From the NCBI GenBank assembly GCA_937996795.1, contig CALKUH010000031.1:1-58698 (forward strand): a stretch of 58,698 nucleotides of DNA, in the 5' to 3' direction. Source of the DNA: an uncultured Verrucomicrobiota bacterium. GTDB taxonomy: Bacteria > Verrucomicrobiota > Kiritimatiellia > CAIVKH01. The notes under the pieces were generated by a model that was not told where the DNA came from, searched no databases, and was given only the letters and a program-made list of their open reading frames with translations. Below, in pieces: positions 24,619 to 32,823 of the stretch. Within the stretch, counting starts at the first letter, position 1. Each line of letters begins with the position of its first letter. The translations under genes and the position numbers were made by a program.

Positions 24619-26057
24619 CCAGCGCGGCATGCCGGTGGATCGCGGGCGGGTGGCTTCCGGCGCTGCTGCTGTGGGGGGCGCCGCATGCGGAGGCCAAGCG
24701 TGGCGACCCGTTCGACGCCGGTTTTCTGGCTTCGCGGCACGAGGATGTGCGGGGCGATACGCGTGTCAAGGCGGCGGGTCCGTTTTTCGAGTGGGCGTCT
24801 TCCACGCAGGGCCTGCGGCTCGTCGCGGTCCGTCCGTTCTACAGCGAAGTGGAAGATCCCGCGGGCGAGCGGGCGCTTCAGGATTATCTCTGGCCCGTCG
24901 CGACGCGACGGAAAATCGGCGACGAAGAACAGTCCCGCTACGGCGTCTTTTTCAACTTCAAACATGGCGAAGAACGCCCCGACCGGCGCTACCGGTTTTG
25001 GTTGCTGCCCTTCTATTTCCAGGGCCGGGATGCGGAGGGTGCGCGCTATCGCGCGGTGTTCCCGTTCGGCGGCACGATACGCGAATTCATCGGCCGCGAT
25101 GAAATCTCGTTTGTCCTGTTCCCGCTGCGTTCGACCAGCGCGCTGAACGATTTGAGGACCAGCAACTGGCTCTGGCCCTTCATCTCCACGACCACCGGCG
25201 ACGGGGTGGAGCGGCGGCGCGTCTTTCCGTTCTACGGGCGCTCGATCCGCGAGGGCCAGTATGACAAGCGATTCGTGCTGTGGCCGTTTTGGACCGATGT
25301 GGAATATTTCTTCGAAGGCAGCGCCGGGCGGGGCTTCATCCTGTTTCCGATCACGGGCCACATGAAATTGGAGGACCAGGAGACGTGGTGGCTGCTGCCG
25401 CCCTTGTTCCGCTACACGAAAGGCGAAAAGGGCACGCGCCTGTTCGCGCCGTGGCCGTTTGTCCAGCGCGAGACCGGGCCGGTGGACAAGCTGTACCTGT
25501 GGCCGTTGTGGGGGAACAAAAAGGTCGGCAACCATGAGCGCGATTTCTACCTCTGGCCGCTCATCTGGGACGAAACCACGCTGCGGGGCGGGGAACGCCA
25601 GGATCGGTTCATGGTTGTGCCGGTGTATTTTCATTCCACGCAGGGCATTCCCGGCGAGGCGCCGCGGGAGCGAAGTGTGAAGGTATGGCCGCTCTTTTCC
25701 TACCAGCGGTCCGGCGAGGATGCGCGGTTCCGCTCGCTGGAGCTCTGGCCGCTGGCGGACCACGGCGCGGTGGAGCGCAACTGGGCGCCGCTGTGGACCC
25801 TCTATTCGAGCGTGCGCCACGAAGGGAATGTGGATCGCGAACTCTTGTGGGGCCTGCACCGGGACCAGCGGCGCGGTGACGACAGCCGGTTCTGGTCGCT
25901 TTTCCCGATCTGGGACTGGCGTCGCTCGCCCGAGGAGCGCTCGTGGTCCATCCTTAAAGGACTCATTGGCCGCACACGCGCCGATTCCCATGTGTCGTGG
26001 CGTGTGTTATTTTTCTTCTCGTTCGGCGACATACCAGCTGAGGAGCCCACGCCATAA
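24603..26057 (+). CDS. Exported W-P-F/L repeat protein linked to an MCE transporter (unknown)
   Basis: A 484-residue protein of no family I recognise. A signal peptide is likely (CRWIAGGWLPALLLWGAPHAEA, cleavage after AEA). From residue ~60 to ~470 it consists of about 19 short beta-strand-like units, each ~20-27 residues, with a core of hydrophobic-W/F-P-hydrophobic-aromatic: YLWPVAT, WLLPFYF, AVFPFGG, VLFPLRS, WLWPFIS, RVFPFYG, VLWPFWT, YLWPLWG, YLWPLIW, KVWPLFS, ELWPLAD, LFPIWDW. Charged turns separate them. This looks like a beta-solenoid, propeller-like or barrel architecture outside the cytoplasm. The ATG at 24603 overlaps glmM by 16 bases; the stop overlaps the mlaE start. Membership in the mlaEFD operon suggests an envelope-lipid role. 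Confidence 0.75.
   Translation: MPGRLTSAACRWIAGGWLPALLLWGAPHAEAKRGDPFDAGFLASRHEDVRGDTRVKAAGPFFEWASSTQGLRLVAVRPFYSEVEDPAGERALQDYLWPVATRRKIGDEEQSRYGVFFNFKHGEERPDRRYRFWLLPFYFQGRDAEGARYRAVFPFGGTIREFIGRDEISFVLFPLRSTSALNDLRTSNWLWPFISTTTGDGVERRRVFPFYGRSIREGQYDKRFVLWPFWTDVEYFFEGSAGRGFILFPITGHMKLEDQETWWLLPPLFRYTKGEKGTRLFAPWPFVQRETGPVDKLYLWPLWGNKKVGNHERDFYLWPLIWDETTLRGGERQDRFMVVPVYFHSTQGIPGEAPRERSVKVWPLFSYQRSGEDARFRSLELWPLADHGAVERNWAPLWTLYSSVRHEGNVDRELLWGLHRDQRRGDDSRFWSLFPIWDWRRSPEERSWSILKGLIGRTRADSHVSWRVLFFFSFGDIPAEEPTP
26040..26045 (+). promoter_or_regulatory. Shine-Dalgarno for mlaE supporting an AUA start
   Basis: GAGGAG lies eight bases before ATA at 26054. No ATG, GTG or TTG occurs in the mlaE frame between the upstream in-frame stop (26039-26041) and GTG at 26126, and that GTG has no Shine-Dalgarno. 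Confidence 0.6.
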
Positions 26058-26866
26058 TCACCCGCGAACCAGAATTCCTTGATCCGCCCGCAAATTTCCT
26101 GGCCGCGCTGGGTCGTCGCGTCCTGGTGTCCCTGCGAGGCGTGGGGCAGGCCGTGCTGATGAGCCTGGAGGCGCTTCTTTTTATCCCGACGGCCTTCAGC
26201 AAGCGCAGCCGGCAGGAAGTCCTTAACCAGTGTTACGTCACGGGCATCAAGAGCCTGGCGGTGATTTCCGTCGTCGCGGCGTTTACCGGCATGATTCTCG
26301 CCCTGCAAACCGGCCTGGAACTCCGGCGATTCGGGCTGCAGCAGAACATCGGAACCGCTGTCACGGTCGTGATGCTTCGCGAGATGGGACCGTTCATGAC
26401 GGCGCTGATCATTGCCGCGAGCGTCGGGTCCGCAATCGCCGCGCAGGTGGGCACGATGGTGGTATCGGAAGAGGTGTCCGCGCTGGAGATCATGTCGATC
26501 AACCCGGTTCGGTTCATCGTCATGCCGCGCCTGTTCGCGTTGGCCCTCATGATGCCGCTGCTCGCGGTGTACACGAACATCCTCGGCATCCTCGGCGGGG
26601 CCGTGGTCGGGGCGACGCAACTGCAGGTATCGTTCCAGGCCTATTTCGACAACGCCCGGTTGTATGCCGAAAACAAGGACCTGTACGTCGGGTTGGTCAA
26701 GGCCTTCGTGTTCGGCGTGGTGATCGCCACCACGGCCTGCCATCAGGGCTTCTCCGCGAGCGAGGGGGCGGTCGGCGTCGGCCAGGCCACCCGGCGCACG
26801 GTCATCATCTCCTTTCTCGTGATTCTTGTGCTGGGCTACATGCTGACCCGGGTGTTTTACCGCTGA
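26054..26866 (+). CDS. mlaE: MlaE-like ABC transporter permease, probable AUA start
   Basis: The permease of an MCE-type phospholipid transporter, with the MlaE architecture of an interfacial N-terminal helix plus five transmembrane helices. Conserved segments are VAAFTGMILALQTGLELRRFG, VVMLREMGPFMTALIIAASVGSAIAAQVGTM, EEVSALEIMSINPVRFIVMPR, and the C-terminal TRRTVIISFLVILVLGYML. The N-terminal amphipathic helix (NFLAALGRRVLVSLRGVGQ) aligns with the start of E. coli MlaE, but it lies before the first standard start codon (GTG 26126). Starting at ATA 26054 gives 270 residues, the normal length, and an ATAA four-base overlap with the previous stop. The alternative is the 246-residue form from GTG 26126. 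Confidence 0.88.
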   Translation: MITREPEFLDPPANFLAALGRRVLVSLRGVGQAVLMSLEALLFIPTAFSKRSRQEVLNQCYVTGIKSLAVISVVAAFTGMILALQTGLELRRFGLQQNIGTAVTVVMLREMGPFMTALIIAASVGSAIAAQVGTMVVSEEVSALEIMSINPVRFIVMPRLFALALMMPLLAVYTNILGILGGAVVGATQLQVSFQAYFDNARLYAENKDLYVGLVKAFVFGVVIATTACHQGFSASEGAVGVGQATRRTVIISFLVILVLGYMLTRVFYR

Positions 26867-27630
26867 TGATTCGATTTGAAAAAGTGACGAAGCGCCTTGG
26901 GCGGCGCAACGTGCTCGACGAGCTGGATATGGAAATCCGGCCCGGCGAGACCTTCGTCATTTGCGGACCCTCGGGCATGGGGAAAAGCGTCACACTCAAA
27001 CACATGGTTCGCCTGCTGACGCCGGACAAGGGACGGGTCTGGGTGGGTGACGCCTGCGTGAGTGAAGCCCGTGGCCGCGACCTCGAAAAAATCCGCTCCC
27101 GCTTCGGGGTGTTGTTCCAGGGCGGCGCCCTGTTGCAGTGGCTCACGGCGGGGGAGAACGTGGCGCTCCCGCTGCGCGAGCATACGCAGATGTCCGACGA
27201 GGAAATCGAAGCGTTGGTGCGCGAAAAGCTGAGGCTGGTGGAACTCGAAGACGCCTATGACAAGGCCCCTTCAGACCTGTCGGGCGGCATGCGGAAACGC
27301 GTGGCGCTGGCGCGCGCCATCATTACGCAGCCGGAAATCATTTTGTACGACGAGCCCACATCGGGACTCGATCCCGTTACGTCACGCACCATCGACACGC
27401 TCATCGACAACCTGCGCAGGCAGTTGGGCGTGACCAGCGTGGTGGTCACCCACGACCTCCACAGCGCGCTGGCCATCGGGTCCCGGATCGCGATGCTGCA
27501 CAACGGCAAGGTGGTCGAGGTTTCGGCGCCGGATGAATTTATCAAGTCAGACAACGAAGTCGTTCGCGGATTTCTCGACGCGCAGTACATTACGCGCCGG
27601 GGACATTGGGAAGAGGAGCCAACGAAATGA
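26866..27630 (+). CDS. mlaF: MlaF-like ABC transporter ATPase
   Basis: A 254-residue cytoplasmic ATPase that energises the MlaE permease. It shows Walker A GPSGMGKS, the Q-loop region FGVLFQGGALLQWLT (the phenylalanine-glutamine motif typical of MCE-type ATPases), signature LSGGMRKRVALARAI, Walker B IILYDEPTSGLDP, and switch His in VVVTHDLHSAL. The C-terminal extension after the H-loop (FIKSDNEVVRGFLDAQ) matches the MlaF tail. The ATG at 26866 overlaps the last base of the mlaE stop (TGATG), and its own stop overlaps mlaD (ATGA). No mlaB or mlaC gene follows. Confidence 0.95.
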   Translation: MIRFEKVTKRLGRRNVLDELDMEIRPGETFVICGPSGMGKSVTLKHMVRLLTPDKGRVWVGDACVSEARGRDLEKIRSRFGVLFQGGALLQWLTAGENVALPLREHTQMSDEEIEALVREKLRLVELEDAYDKAPSDLSGGMRKRVALARAIITQPEIILYDEPTSGLDPVTSRTIDTLIDNLRRQLGVTSVVVTHDLHSALAIGSRIAMLHNGKVVEVSAPDEFIKSDNEVVRGFLDAQYITRRGHWEEEPTK

Positions 27631-28496
27631 AACGCACGCGCGTGCAGCAGCTTTCGGTCGAAGTCGTGGTGGGCTTTTTTGTCATGATGATCCTGCTCGC
27701 ACTCGGGACGTTCACCATCATCCTGAGCCAGGACAACCTCTTCTCCACGCAGCACAACCTGACCGTGGTCTTTGACCAGGTGACGGGCCTCATCAAGGGC
27801 GACAAGGTGTATGTGAAGGGCGTCGATGTCGGCCGCGTGAAGTCGCTGCAGGTCCAGCGCGACGGCGTGCATGCGCTGCTGACGATGGATTATCCGGTGG
27901 AACTGCGCGAGGACTACCGGATATCCGTCGTTCCATCCTCCGTGCTCGGCGGAAAGTTTGTCGAGATCCGGGAGGGCTCGGACGACCGCCCGCCGCTGCC
28001 CGAGGGGACGACGGTGCGCGGACAGGGCCCCGCGGATTTCATCGCGGAGTTGACCGAGGGCGTCAAAGCCGTTCGTGAATCGCTGGAGGGCGGCGGCGTG
28101 CTCGGCAACCTGGAGGAGACGATGGCGAACCTCAAGGAGCTGACCCAGCGGCTGCGCGACGGAGAAGGCACGATCGGCAAGCTGCTCACGGAGGATGCGC
28201 TCTACACGAACCTGCTCGCCGTGAGCGCCCGGCTGGAGCAGGGGCAGGGGACCCTGGGCAAACTCCTTTCGCCAGACGACACCCTCTATCAGGATCTGTC
28301 GGCGACGGTCGCGGCGCTCAAGGAAACCGCCGAGACCGTCAATCGGGGCGAGGGCACGCTCGGCAAGCTGATCAAGGATGACGGGGTGTACAAGCAGGTG
28401 GATGGGTTGATGGGTGAAATCCGCGCGGCGGTCGACGATCTGCGCGAAACGACTCCCGTGGTCTCGTTCTCCAGCATCTTTTTTGGAGCGTTCTGA
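27627..28496 (+). CDS. mlaD: MlaD-like MCE-domain substrate-binding protein
   Basis: A 289-residue inner-membrane-anchored periplasmic protein. One N-terminal transmembrane helix (VVVGFFVMMILLALGTFTII) is followed by a single MCE domain (residues ~38-115, with VKGVDVGRVKSL and SSVLGGKFVEI). The rest is a helical region with three internal repeats centred on GEGTIGKLL, GQGTLGKLL and GEGTLGKLI, spaced ~40-45 residues. In MCE proteins the domain forms a hexameric ring carrying phospholipids between membranes. The repeat region may extend the central helical bundle. The protein is longer than E. coli MlaD (about 180) but similar to many PVC and plastid-type homologues. The ATG at 27627 overlaps mlaF by ATGA. 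Confidence 0.93.
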   Translation: MKRTRVQQLSVEVVVGFFVMMILLALGTFTIILSQDNLFSTQHNLTVVFDQVTGLIKGDKVYVKGVDVGRVKSLQVQRDGVHALLTMDYPVELREDYRISVVPSSVLGGKFVEIREGSDDRPPLPEGTTVRGQGPADFIAELTEGVKAVRESLEGGGVLGNLEETMANLKELTQRLRDGEGTIGKLLTEDALYTNLLAVSARLEQGQGTLGKLLSPDDTLYQDLSATVAALKETAETVNRGEGTLGKLIKDDGVYKQVDGLMGEIRAAVDDLRETTPVVSFSSIFFGAF

Positions 28497-28498
28497 TC

Positions 28499-28825
28499 AT
28501 GAGCCGCATTCACAACATGATTGCAGTGGCGCTGGTGATTTCCGTGCTGGGTGTTTCCATGCCGGTGCCCGCACGGGCCGAGTCGGGCACGATCGATTCT
28601 AATGTGACGATCGGCCTGCTGGTGGTGGTCGTGGGCGTGTTGGGCTGGGTGGCGTGGAACATGGAACGCGCCGACGAGGAGGATCAGTTCCAGTCGCGCG
28701 CGCTGCTTCCCCTGCACGTCTCGGCGGATGAGTCCGCGGCGCTTGGGTTCGTGCTGGACCCCGAGGTGCGCGGGGACGACGACACGGTCTTCACGGCCGG
28801 TCTGGCCATCGGGCGTCGCTTCTAA
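28499..28825 (+). CDS. Small exported or membrane protein ending the mla-like operon (unknown)
   Basis: A 108-residue protein with a signal peptide (IAVALVISVLGVSMPVPARAES), a second hydrophobic helix (TIGLLVVVVGVLGWVAWNM, residues ~37-55), and a short acidic then hydrophobic tail ending AGLAIGRRF. The ATG at 28499 follows the mlaD stop by two bases with GGAGCG upstream, so it is the last gene of the unit. It may take the place of a small accessory subunit such as MlaB or MlaC, but it has neither a STAS nor a MlaC-like domain. The C-terminal aromatic residue could mark a partial outer-membrane strand; this is speculative. Confidence 0.7.
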   Translation: MSRIHNMIAVALVISVLGVSMPVPARAESGTIDSNVTIGLLVVVVGVLGWVAWNMERADEEDQFQSRALLPLHVSADESAALGFVLDPEVRGDDDTVFTAGLAIGRRF

Positions 28826-28840
28826 AGCGCCGCGCGTCGG

Positions 28841-30331
28841 TCAGGTGCGGTAGTTCGGCGCTTCCTTTGTGATCGTCACGTTGTGCGCGTGGCCTTCGCT
28901 TGCGCCGGCGCCGGTGATGCGGACGAATGTGCCGCGCTTCCGAAGTTCGTCAATCGTGCGGCATCCGCAGAATCCCATCGCGGATCGGAGGCCGCCGCAG
29001 AACTGCGTAAGCACCTGCTTGACGGTGCCGGCAAACGGAACCATGCCTTCGATGCCCTGCGGCACGAGATCTTCCTGCGCGACATCGGCCACGCCGTAGC
29101 GTTCGCGGCTGCCGCGGTTGGTCTGCATCGCGCCGAGGCTGCCCATGCCGCGGTAAACGACGAACTGGCGGCCCTGGTACAGGATTTTCTCGCCGGGGCT
29201 CTCCTCGGTGCCCGCGAGGCGCGAACCCATCATGACGGAACTCGCGCCAGCCACGAGCGCCTTGGTTACATCGCCTGAATACCGGATACCGCCATCCGCG
29301 ACGACCGGGATGGAATCCTGCAGCGCGTGCGCGCACTCATAGATGGCGCTGATCTGCGGGACGCCGACGCCGGTGACCACGCGCGTGGTGCAGATGGAAC
29401 CGGGTCCGATGCCGACCTTCACCGCGTCCGCCCCCGCGTCGCGCAGGGCGATCGCGGCCTCGCCGGTGACGATGTTGCCGGCGATGACATCGATGTTTGG
29501 ATAGTTCGACTTGATCCAGCGCGTCATCTCGATCACGCCCTTGGTGTGGCCGTGCGCGGTGTCCACCACCAGCACGTCCACCTGTTGGGCGGCCAGCGCC
29601 GCCACGCGCTCCTGATCGCCGGGCCCCACGGCCGCGCCGACGCGCAGGCGGTATTCGTTGTCGCGGTTGTAAAGCGGCTGGATGTTGTGAATCAGCGTGC
29701 TGACATCGGCGAAGCTATAGAGGCCGATCAACCGGCGGTTCTCCACGAGCGGGAGTTTGCCGATCTTGTTTTTCAGCATCAGTTCATAGGCCTGTTCGAG
29801 CGTCGTGCCGCGCGGGGCGGTGATCAGGTCGGTCGTCATCACGCTGCGAATGGAGACCTGGGGACTGCGCGCAAATTTGATGTCGGACGCGGTCAGGATG
29901 CCGACGAGGCGCTCGTCCTGGTCGAGGATCGGGAAGCCGCTGAAGGAGTAGCCTTTTTGCTGGCGGGTCCGCTGGACCTCCTCGAGGGTTTGGTCCGCCC
30001 GGAACGTGACCGGGGATTGGATCAGTCCGTTCAGGTGGTGTTTGACGTCGCGGACCAGTTCCGCCTGTCGGGCGGGGGCAAGGTTCTTGTGGATGATGCC
30101 GATGCCGCCGAGCATGGCCATTGCGATGGCCATGCGCGATTCGGTGACCGTGTCCATGGCCGAGCTGAGCATCGGCATGTTCAGCGTGATCCGGCGCGTC
30201 AGGCGCGTGGAGAGGTCGGCGTCCGACGGGAGGAAATCCGCATAGTCGGCGGTGAGGGAAACATCATCGAACGTGAGGGCTTCGTGGGGGAAGGCCCGCA
30301 TAAACTGGTCGAGGTGGGAATTGAGGCTCAT
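28841..30331 (-). CDS. guaB: Inosine-5'-monophosphate dehydrogenase
   Basis: A 496-residue enzyme oxidising IMP to XMP, the committed step of GMP synthesis. The TIM-barrel is interrupted by a pair of CBS domains (residues ~90-205) that normally bind adenine or guanine nucleotides for regulation. Diagnostic segments are ALTFDDVSLTADYA near the N-terminus, DTAHGHTKGV, GNIVTGEAA, the catalytic loop GIGPGSICTTRVVTGVGVP with its active Cys, VADGGIRYSGDVTKALVAGA, and the mobile flap containing Arg-Tyr. Start: ATG at 30331 with AAGGA six bases upstream; the frame is open further. It ends 15 bases from the mla-like operon (convergent) and is divergent from the pilus-like operon. Confidence 0.97.
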   Translation of the reverse strand: MSLNSHLDQFMRAFPHEALTFDDVSLTADYADFLPSDADLSTRLTRRITLNMPMLSSAMDTVTESRMAIAMAMLGGIGIIHKNLAPARQAELVRDVKHHLNGLIQSPVTFRADQTLEEVQRTRQQKGYSFSGFPILDQDERLVGILTASDIKFARSPQVSIRSVMTTDLITAPRGTTLEQAYELMLKNKIGKLPLVENRRLIGLYSFADVSTLIHNIQPLYNRDNEYRLRVGAAVGPGDQERVAALAAQQVDVLVVDTAHGHTKGVIEMTRWIKSNYPNIDVIAGNIVTGEAAIALRDAGADAVKVGIGPGSICTTRVVTGVGVPQISAIYECAHALQDSIPVVADGGIRYSGDVTKALVAGASSVMMGSRLAGTEESPGEKILYQGRQFVVYRGMGSLGAMQTNRGSRERYGVADVAQEDLVPQGIEGMVPFAGTVKQVLTQFCGGLRSAMGFCGCRTIDELRKRGTFVRITGAGASEGHAHNVTITKEAPNYRT

Positions 30332-30376
30332 CGCATGTCCTTTTGCCCGTCGCAAGGTGGGGCGCGTTCCGCCTGC

Positions 30377-30382
30377 TGTCAA
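30377..30382 (-). promoter_or_regulatory. Possible -35 hexamer of guaB
   Basis: TTGACA on the minus strand, 51 bases before the guaB ATG, would leave a short leader carrying the AAGGA ribosome binding site. No clear -10 box lies 17-18 bases downstream (CACCTT or ACCTTG), so support is weak. Confidence 0.25.
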
Positions 30383-30435
30383 ATCATTATTCAAGGAGTG
30401 CCATGCTTTTGCGCATCAAAAGTTCCACCGCACAG

Positions 30436-30465
30436 TTGACCTGCTTTTATCGACCGTCATATACT
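30436..30465 (+). promoter_or_regulatory. Promoter of the Amuc_1100-type pilus-like operon
   Basis: TTGACC (30436-30441) and TATACT (30460-30465) are separated by 18 bases, one of the best sigma-70-like matches in the window. Transcription should start near 30472, giving a ~50-base leader that carries GGAGG at 30512-30516. No terminator-like hairpin was seen before 38338, so one transcript may cover all five genes. Confidence 0.6.
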
Positions 30466-30522
30466 GCGAACCAGTTTGGTGATGCGTTTAACCCTCACAG
30501 CTCAACCGCCCCGGAGGTTTCG

Positions 30523-31125
30523 ATGAAGGCCCACGTGCGCCGCGCCGCCGCTCCGATGTTGATCCTCGCCTTGCTCGTGGCGGGCGCTCCGCTTGACCAG
30601 GCGGTGGCGCAGCAGGCTCCGCAGGTCCCGTTGCTGGTCCGCAAAATTGCCGGCGGGAAGGTGGAAACGCCGGAGTATCAGATCAAGAAGAGCCAGTTCG
30701 CCGCGCGTACGCGCCAGTGGTTCCAGATCATCGTCGATTACGACACCGCGCCGCCGTGGCTGGACGAGGCAACCTTCACGTACTACGTGCTGGTGCGCGC
30801 GAAGAATCCCGAGCCGAACCGTCCGCCGGTCACCTTGTTCAAGGGCGAGGTCAGCTACATCAACATCGAGCGCGGTCGCCACCGGAGCGACATCTACCTG
30901 CACCCGAGCACGGTCGCGCGCTTCGGCGATGTGGAGCGCATGGCGGTGCTGGTGAACGTGGGGGGACGCCTGGTCGCGATGGACGGGTTGCCCGCGGGCA
31001 CGGCGCAGCAGCGGTGGTGGGAGCAGCTCGCCCCGCTGGACGGCTATCTGCTGAATCGCATGCAGACGCCGTTCGCGATGATTAATTTTGACGACTACGA
31101 GGCGATCAAACCGGGACGCAACTAG
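30523..31125 (+). CDS. Exported protein at the Amuc_1102 position of the pilus-like operon
   Basis: A 200-residue secreted protein. The signal peptide (APMLILALLVAGAPLDQAVAQ) is followed by a beta-rich domain without cysteines, with segments LLVRKIAGGKVETPEY, QWFQIIVDYDTAP, TFTYYVLVRAKN and RMAVLVNVGGRLVAM. It matches the place, size and general composition of the first gene of the Akkermansia Amuc_1102-1098 locus; I cannot run an alignment to confirm homology. The ATG at 30523 is seven bases after GGAGG. The PilM-like gene follows 21 bases downstream. The function is unknown; a periplasmic beta-sandwich partner of the secretin complex is possible. Confidence 0.75.
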   Translation: MKAHVRRAAAPMLILALLVAGAPLDQAVAQQAPQVPLLVRKIAGGKVETPEYQIKKSQFAARTRQWFQIIVDYDTAPPWLDEATFTYYVLVRAKNPEPNRPPVTLFKGEVSYINIERGRHRSDIYLHPSTVARFGDVERMAVLVNVGGRLVAMDGLPAGTAQQRWWEQLAPLDGYLLNRMQTPFAMINFDDYEAIKPGRN

Positions 31126-31146
31126 CCTCGCATCCACGTTAACTCC

Positions 31147-32823
31147 ATGCAGCGTATTCTCGCCCTCGATATCGGCGCCAGCAGCATCAAGCTCGGCGAA
31201 TTCACCACGCTCAAGTCAGGCGGACTGGAGCTGGTCAAATTCGGGGTGGGGTCGCTGATGATTGATCCCCAGTCGGACGCGGACCGGATCCCCCAGATCG
31301 TCACGACGATCAAGGAGATCATGCAGGAGCGCGGCATCCGCCCGGGCCCCGTGCTGTTGAGCGTCTCCGGCCAGTCCGTGTTTTCGCGCTTTGTCAAACT
31401 GCCGCCGGTGGACAAGGAAAAGGTCTACCAGATCATCCTGTACGAGGCGCAGCAGAACGTCCCGTTCCCGATCCAGGAAGTGGTGTGGGACTACCAGTTG
31501 ATCGGTCGCGGCGAAGGCGAGCTCGACGTGATGCTCGCGGCGATCAAGGCCGATATCATTGTCCAGCTCACCGACGCGGTCGAGCAGGCGGGTCTCCAGA
31601 CGGACATGGTCGATGTCGCGCCGATGGCGTTGTACAACGCGGTGCGCTTCAACTACAGCGACGCGGGCGCGTGTACGCTGGTGATCGACATCGGCGCGCG
31701 CTCGACGGATCTGATTTTCATGGAGCAGGGGCGCGTCTTCATCCGCAGCGTGCCGGTGGCGGGCAATGCCATCACGCAGCAGATCATGCGCGAGTTCGAC
31801 CTGGGCTTTGATGACGCGGAGGAAATGAAACGCGCGCACGCGTTCGTCGCCTTTGGCGGCGCCTACGAGGAGCCGAAGAGCGAGGTCGCCGACAAAGTCT
31901 CGAAGATCGTCCGCAACGTCATGACCCGCATGCACGCGGAGATCGACCGCTCCATCAAGTTCTACCGCAGCCAGCAGAACGGCCAGCCGCCGTCGCTGGT
32001 CCTCCTGGCCGGCGGCACGTCCGTGATCCCGTACACGGACAGCTTCTTAAAGGAGAAGCTGAAGGTCGAGGTGGATTACCTCAATCCCTTTATCAATGTC
32101 CCGGTCAGCCAGGCGATTGACGCCGAGGAGATCGGGCGACACGCGCACCAGTTGCCTCAGCTCGTGGGGTTGGCGCTGCGCCGCGCGCACGCGTGCCCGA
32201 TCGAGATCAACCTGCTGCCGCCGAAAGTGCTTGAGGAAAAATCGTTCCGGCGCAAGCAGCCCTTGCTCGTGGCGGCCGCGTTTGCCCTGGTGCTCGTGCT
32301 GGCGGCTTGGGGCGGCTACTTCAAGAAAATGTCCGCGCTCTCCGGTGAGCAGCTTGCCCGCGTGAACGCCCGTGTGCAGGCGCTGGAAGCCGTCGCCAGG
32401 CCGATGCACGAGACGGAGCAGAAGATCGCGGCGCTGGAATCGCAGATGGCGGAACTGGGCGCGGTGGTGACGCGCCGCACGGAGTGGCTCAAGCTGCTCG
32501 CGGAATTGCAGGCCTCGCTGCCGCAGGATTTGTTCCTGACGCGGCTTGTGCCGGTGCGCGTTCCGCTGGCGGATCCCAACACGCCTCCCGCCAATCCGTC
32601 CGATGCACCGCCCGGGGCCGTGACGGGATTTGACCTGAGTGGGATGGGCTATCTGGACAAGATCACCTCCGCCGCGCCGATCCGCGAGTATCGCGATCGC
32701 TTGCGCGTGTCCGCGTCGTTCGCGCCGGAGACGGAGATCACGTGGCTGCCGACGCCGGCGCCGGGCCAGTATGTCCGCGAGTTTAGAATCAATGTTCGGT
32801 TGAAGGAACCCATCCGGCCATGA
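31147..32823 (+). CDS. PilM-PilN fusion protein of a type IV pilus-like assembly platform
   Basis: A 558-residue fusion. Residues 1-~345 are a PilM/FtsA-like actin-fold ATPase: LALDIGASSIKLGEF, LPPVDKEKVYQIILYEAQQ, LVIDIGARSTDLIF and LLAGGTSVIPY are its phosphate and adenosine motifs. Residues ~355-558 are PilN-like. They begin with the short motif IEINLLPPKV, which in classical systems inserts into PilM, followed by a transmembrane helix (residues ~373-392), a coiled coil and a periplasmic ferredoxin-like domain. In most bacteria pilM and pilN are separate genes. The fusion puts PilM and the inner-membrane PilN in one chain, as in the Akkermansia Amuc_1101 context. It overlaps the next gene by ATGA. 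Confidence 0.88.
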   Translation: MQRILALDIGASSIKLGEFTTLKSGGLELVKFGVGSLMIDPQSDADRIPQIVTTIKEIMQERGIRPGPVLLSVSGQSVFSRFVKLPPVDKEKVYQIILYEAQQNVPFPIQEVVWDYQLIGRGEGELDVMLAAIKADIIVQLTDAVEQAGLQTDMVDVAPMALYNAVRFNYSDAGACTLVIDIGARSTDLIFMEQGRVFIRSVPVAGNAITQQIMREFDLGFDDAEEMKRAHAFVAFGGAYEEPKSEVADKVSKIVRNVMTRMHAEIDRSIKFYRSQQNGQPPSLVLLAGGTSVIPYTDSFLKEKLKVEVDYLNPFINVPVSQAIDAEEIGRHAHQLPQLVGLALRRAHACPIEINLLPPKVLEEKSFRRKQPLLVAAAFALVLVLAAWGGYFKKMSALSGEQLARVNARVQALEAVARPMHETEQKIAALESQMAELGAVVTRRTEWLKLLAELQASLPQDLFLTRLVPVRVPLADPNTPPANPSDAPPGAVTGFDLSGMGYLDKITSAAPIREYRDRLRVSASFAPETEITWLPTPAPGQYVREFRINVRLKEPIRP

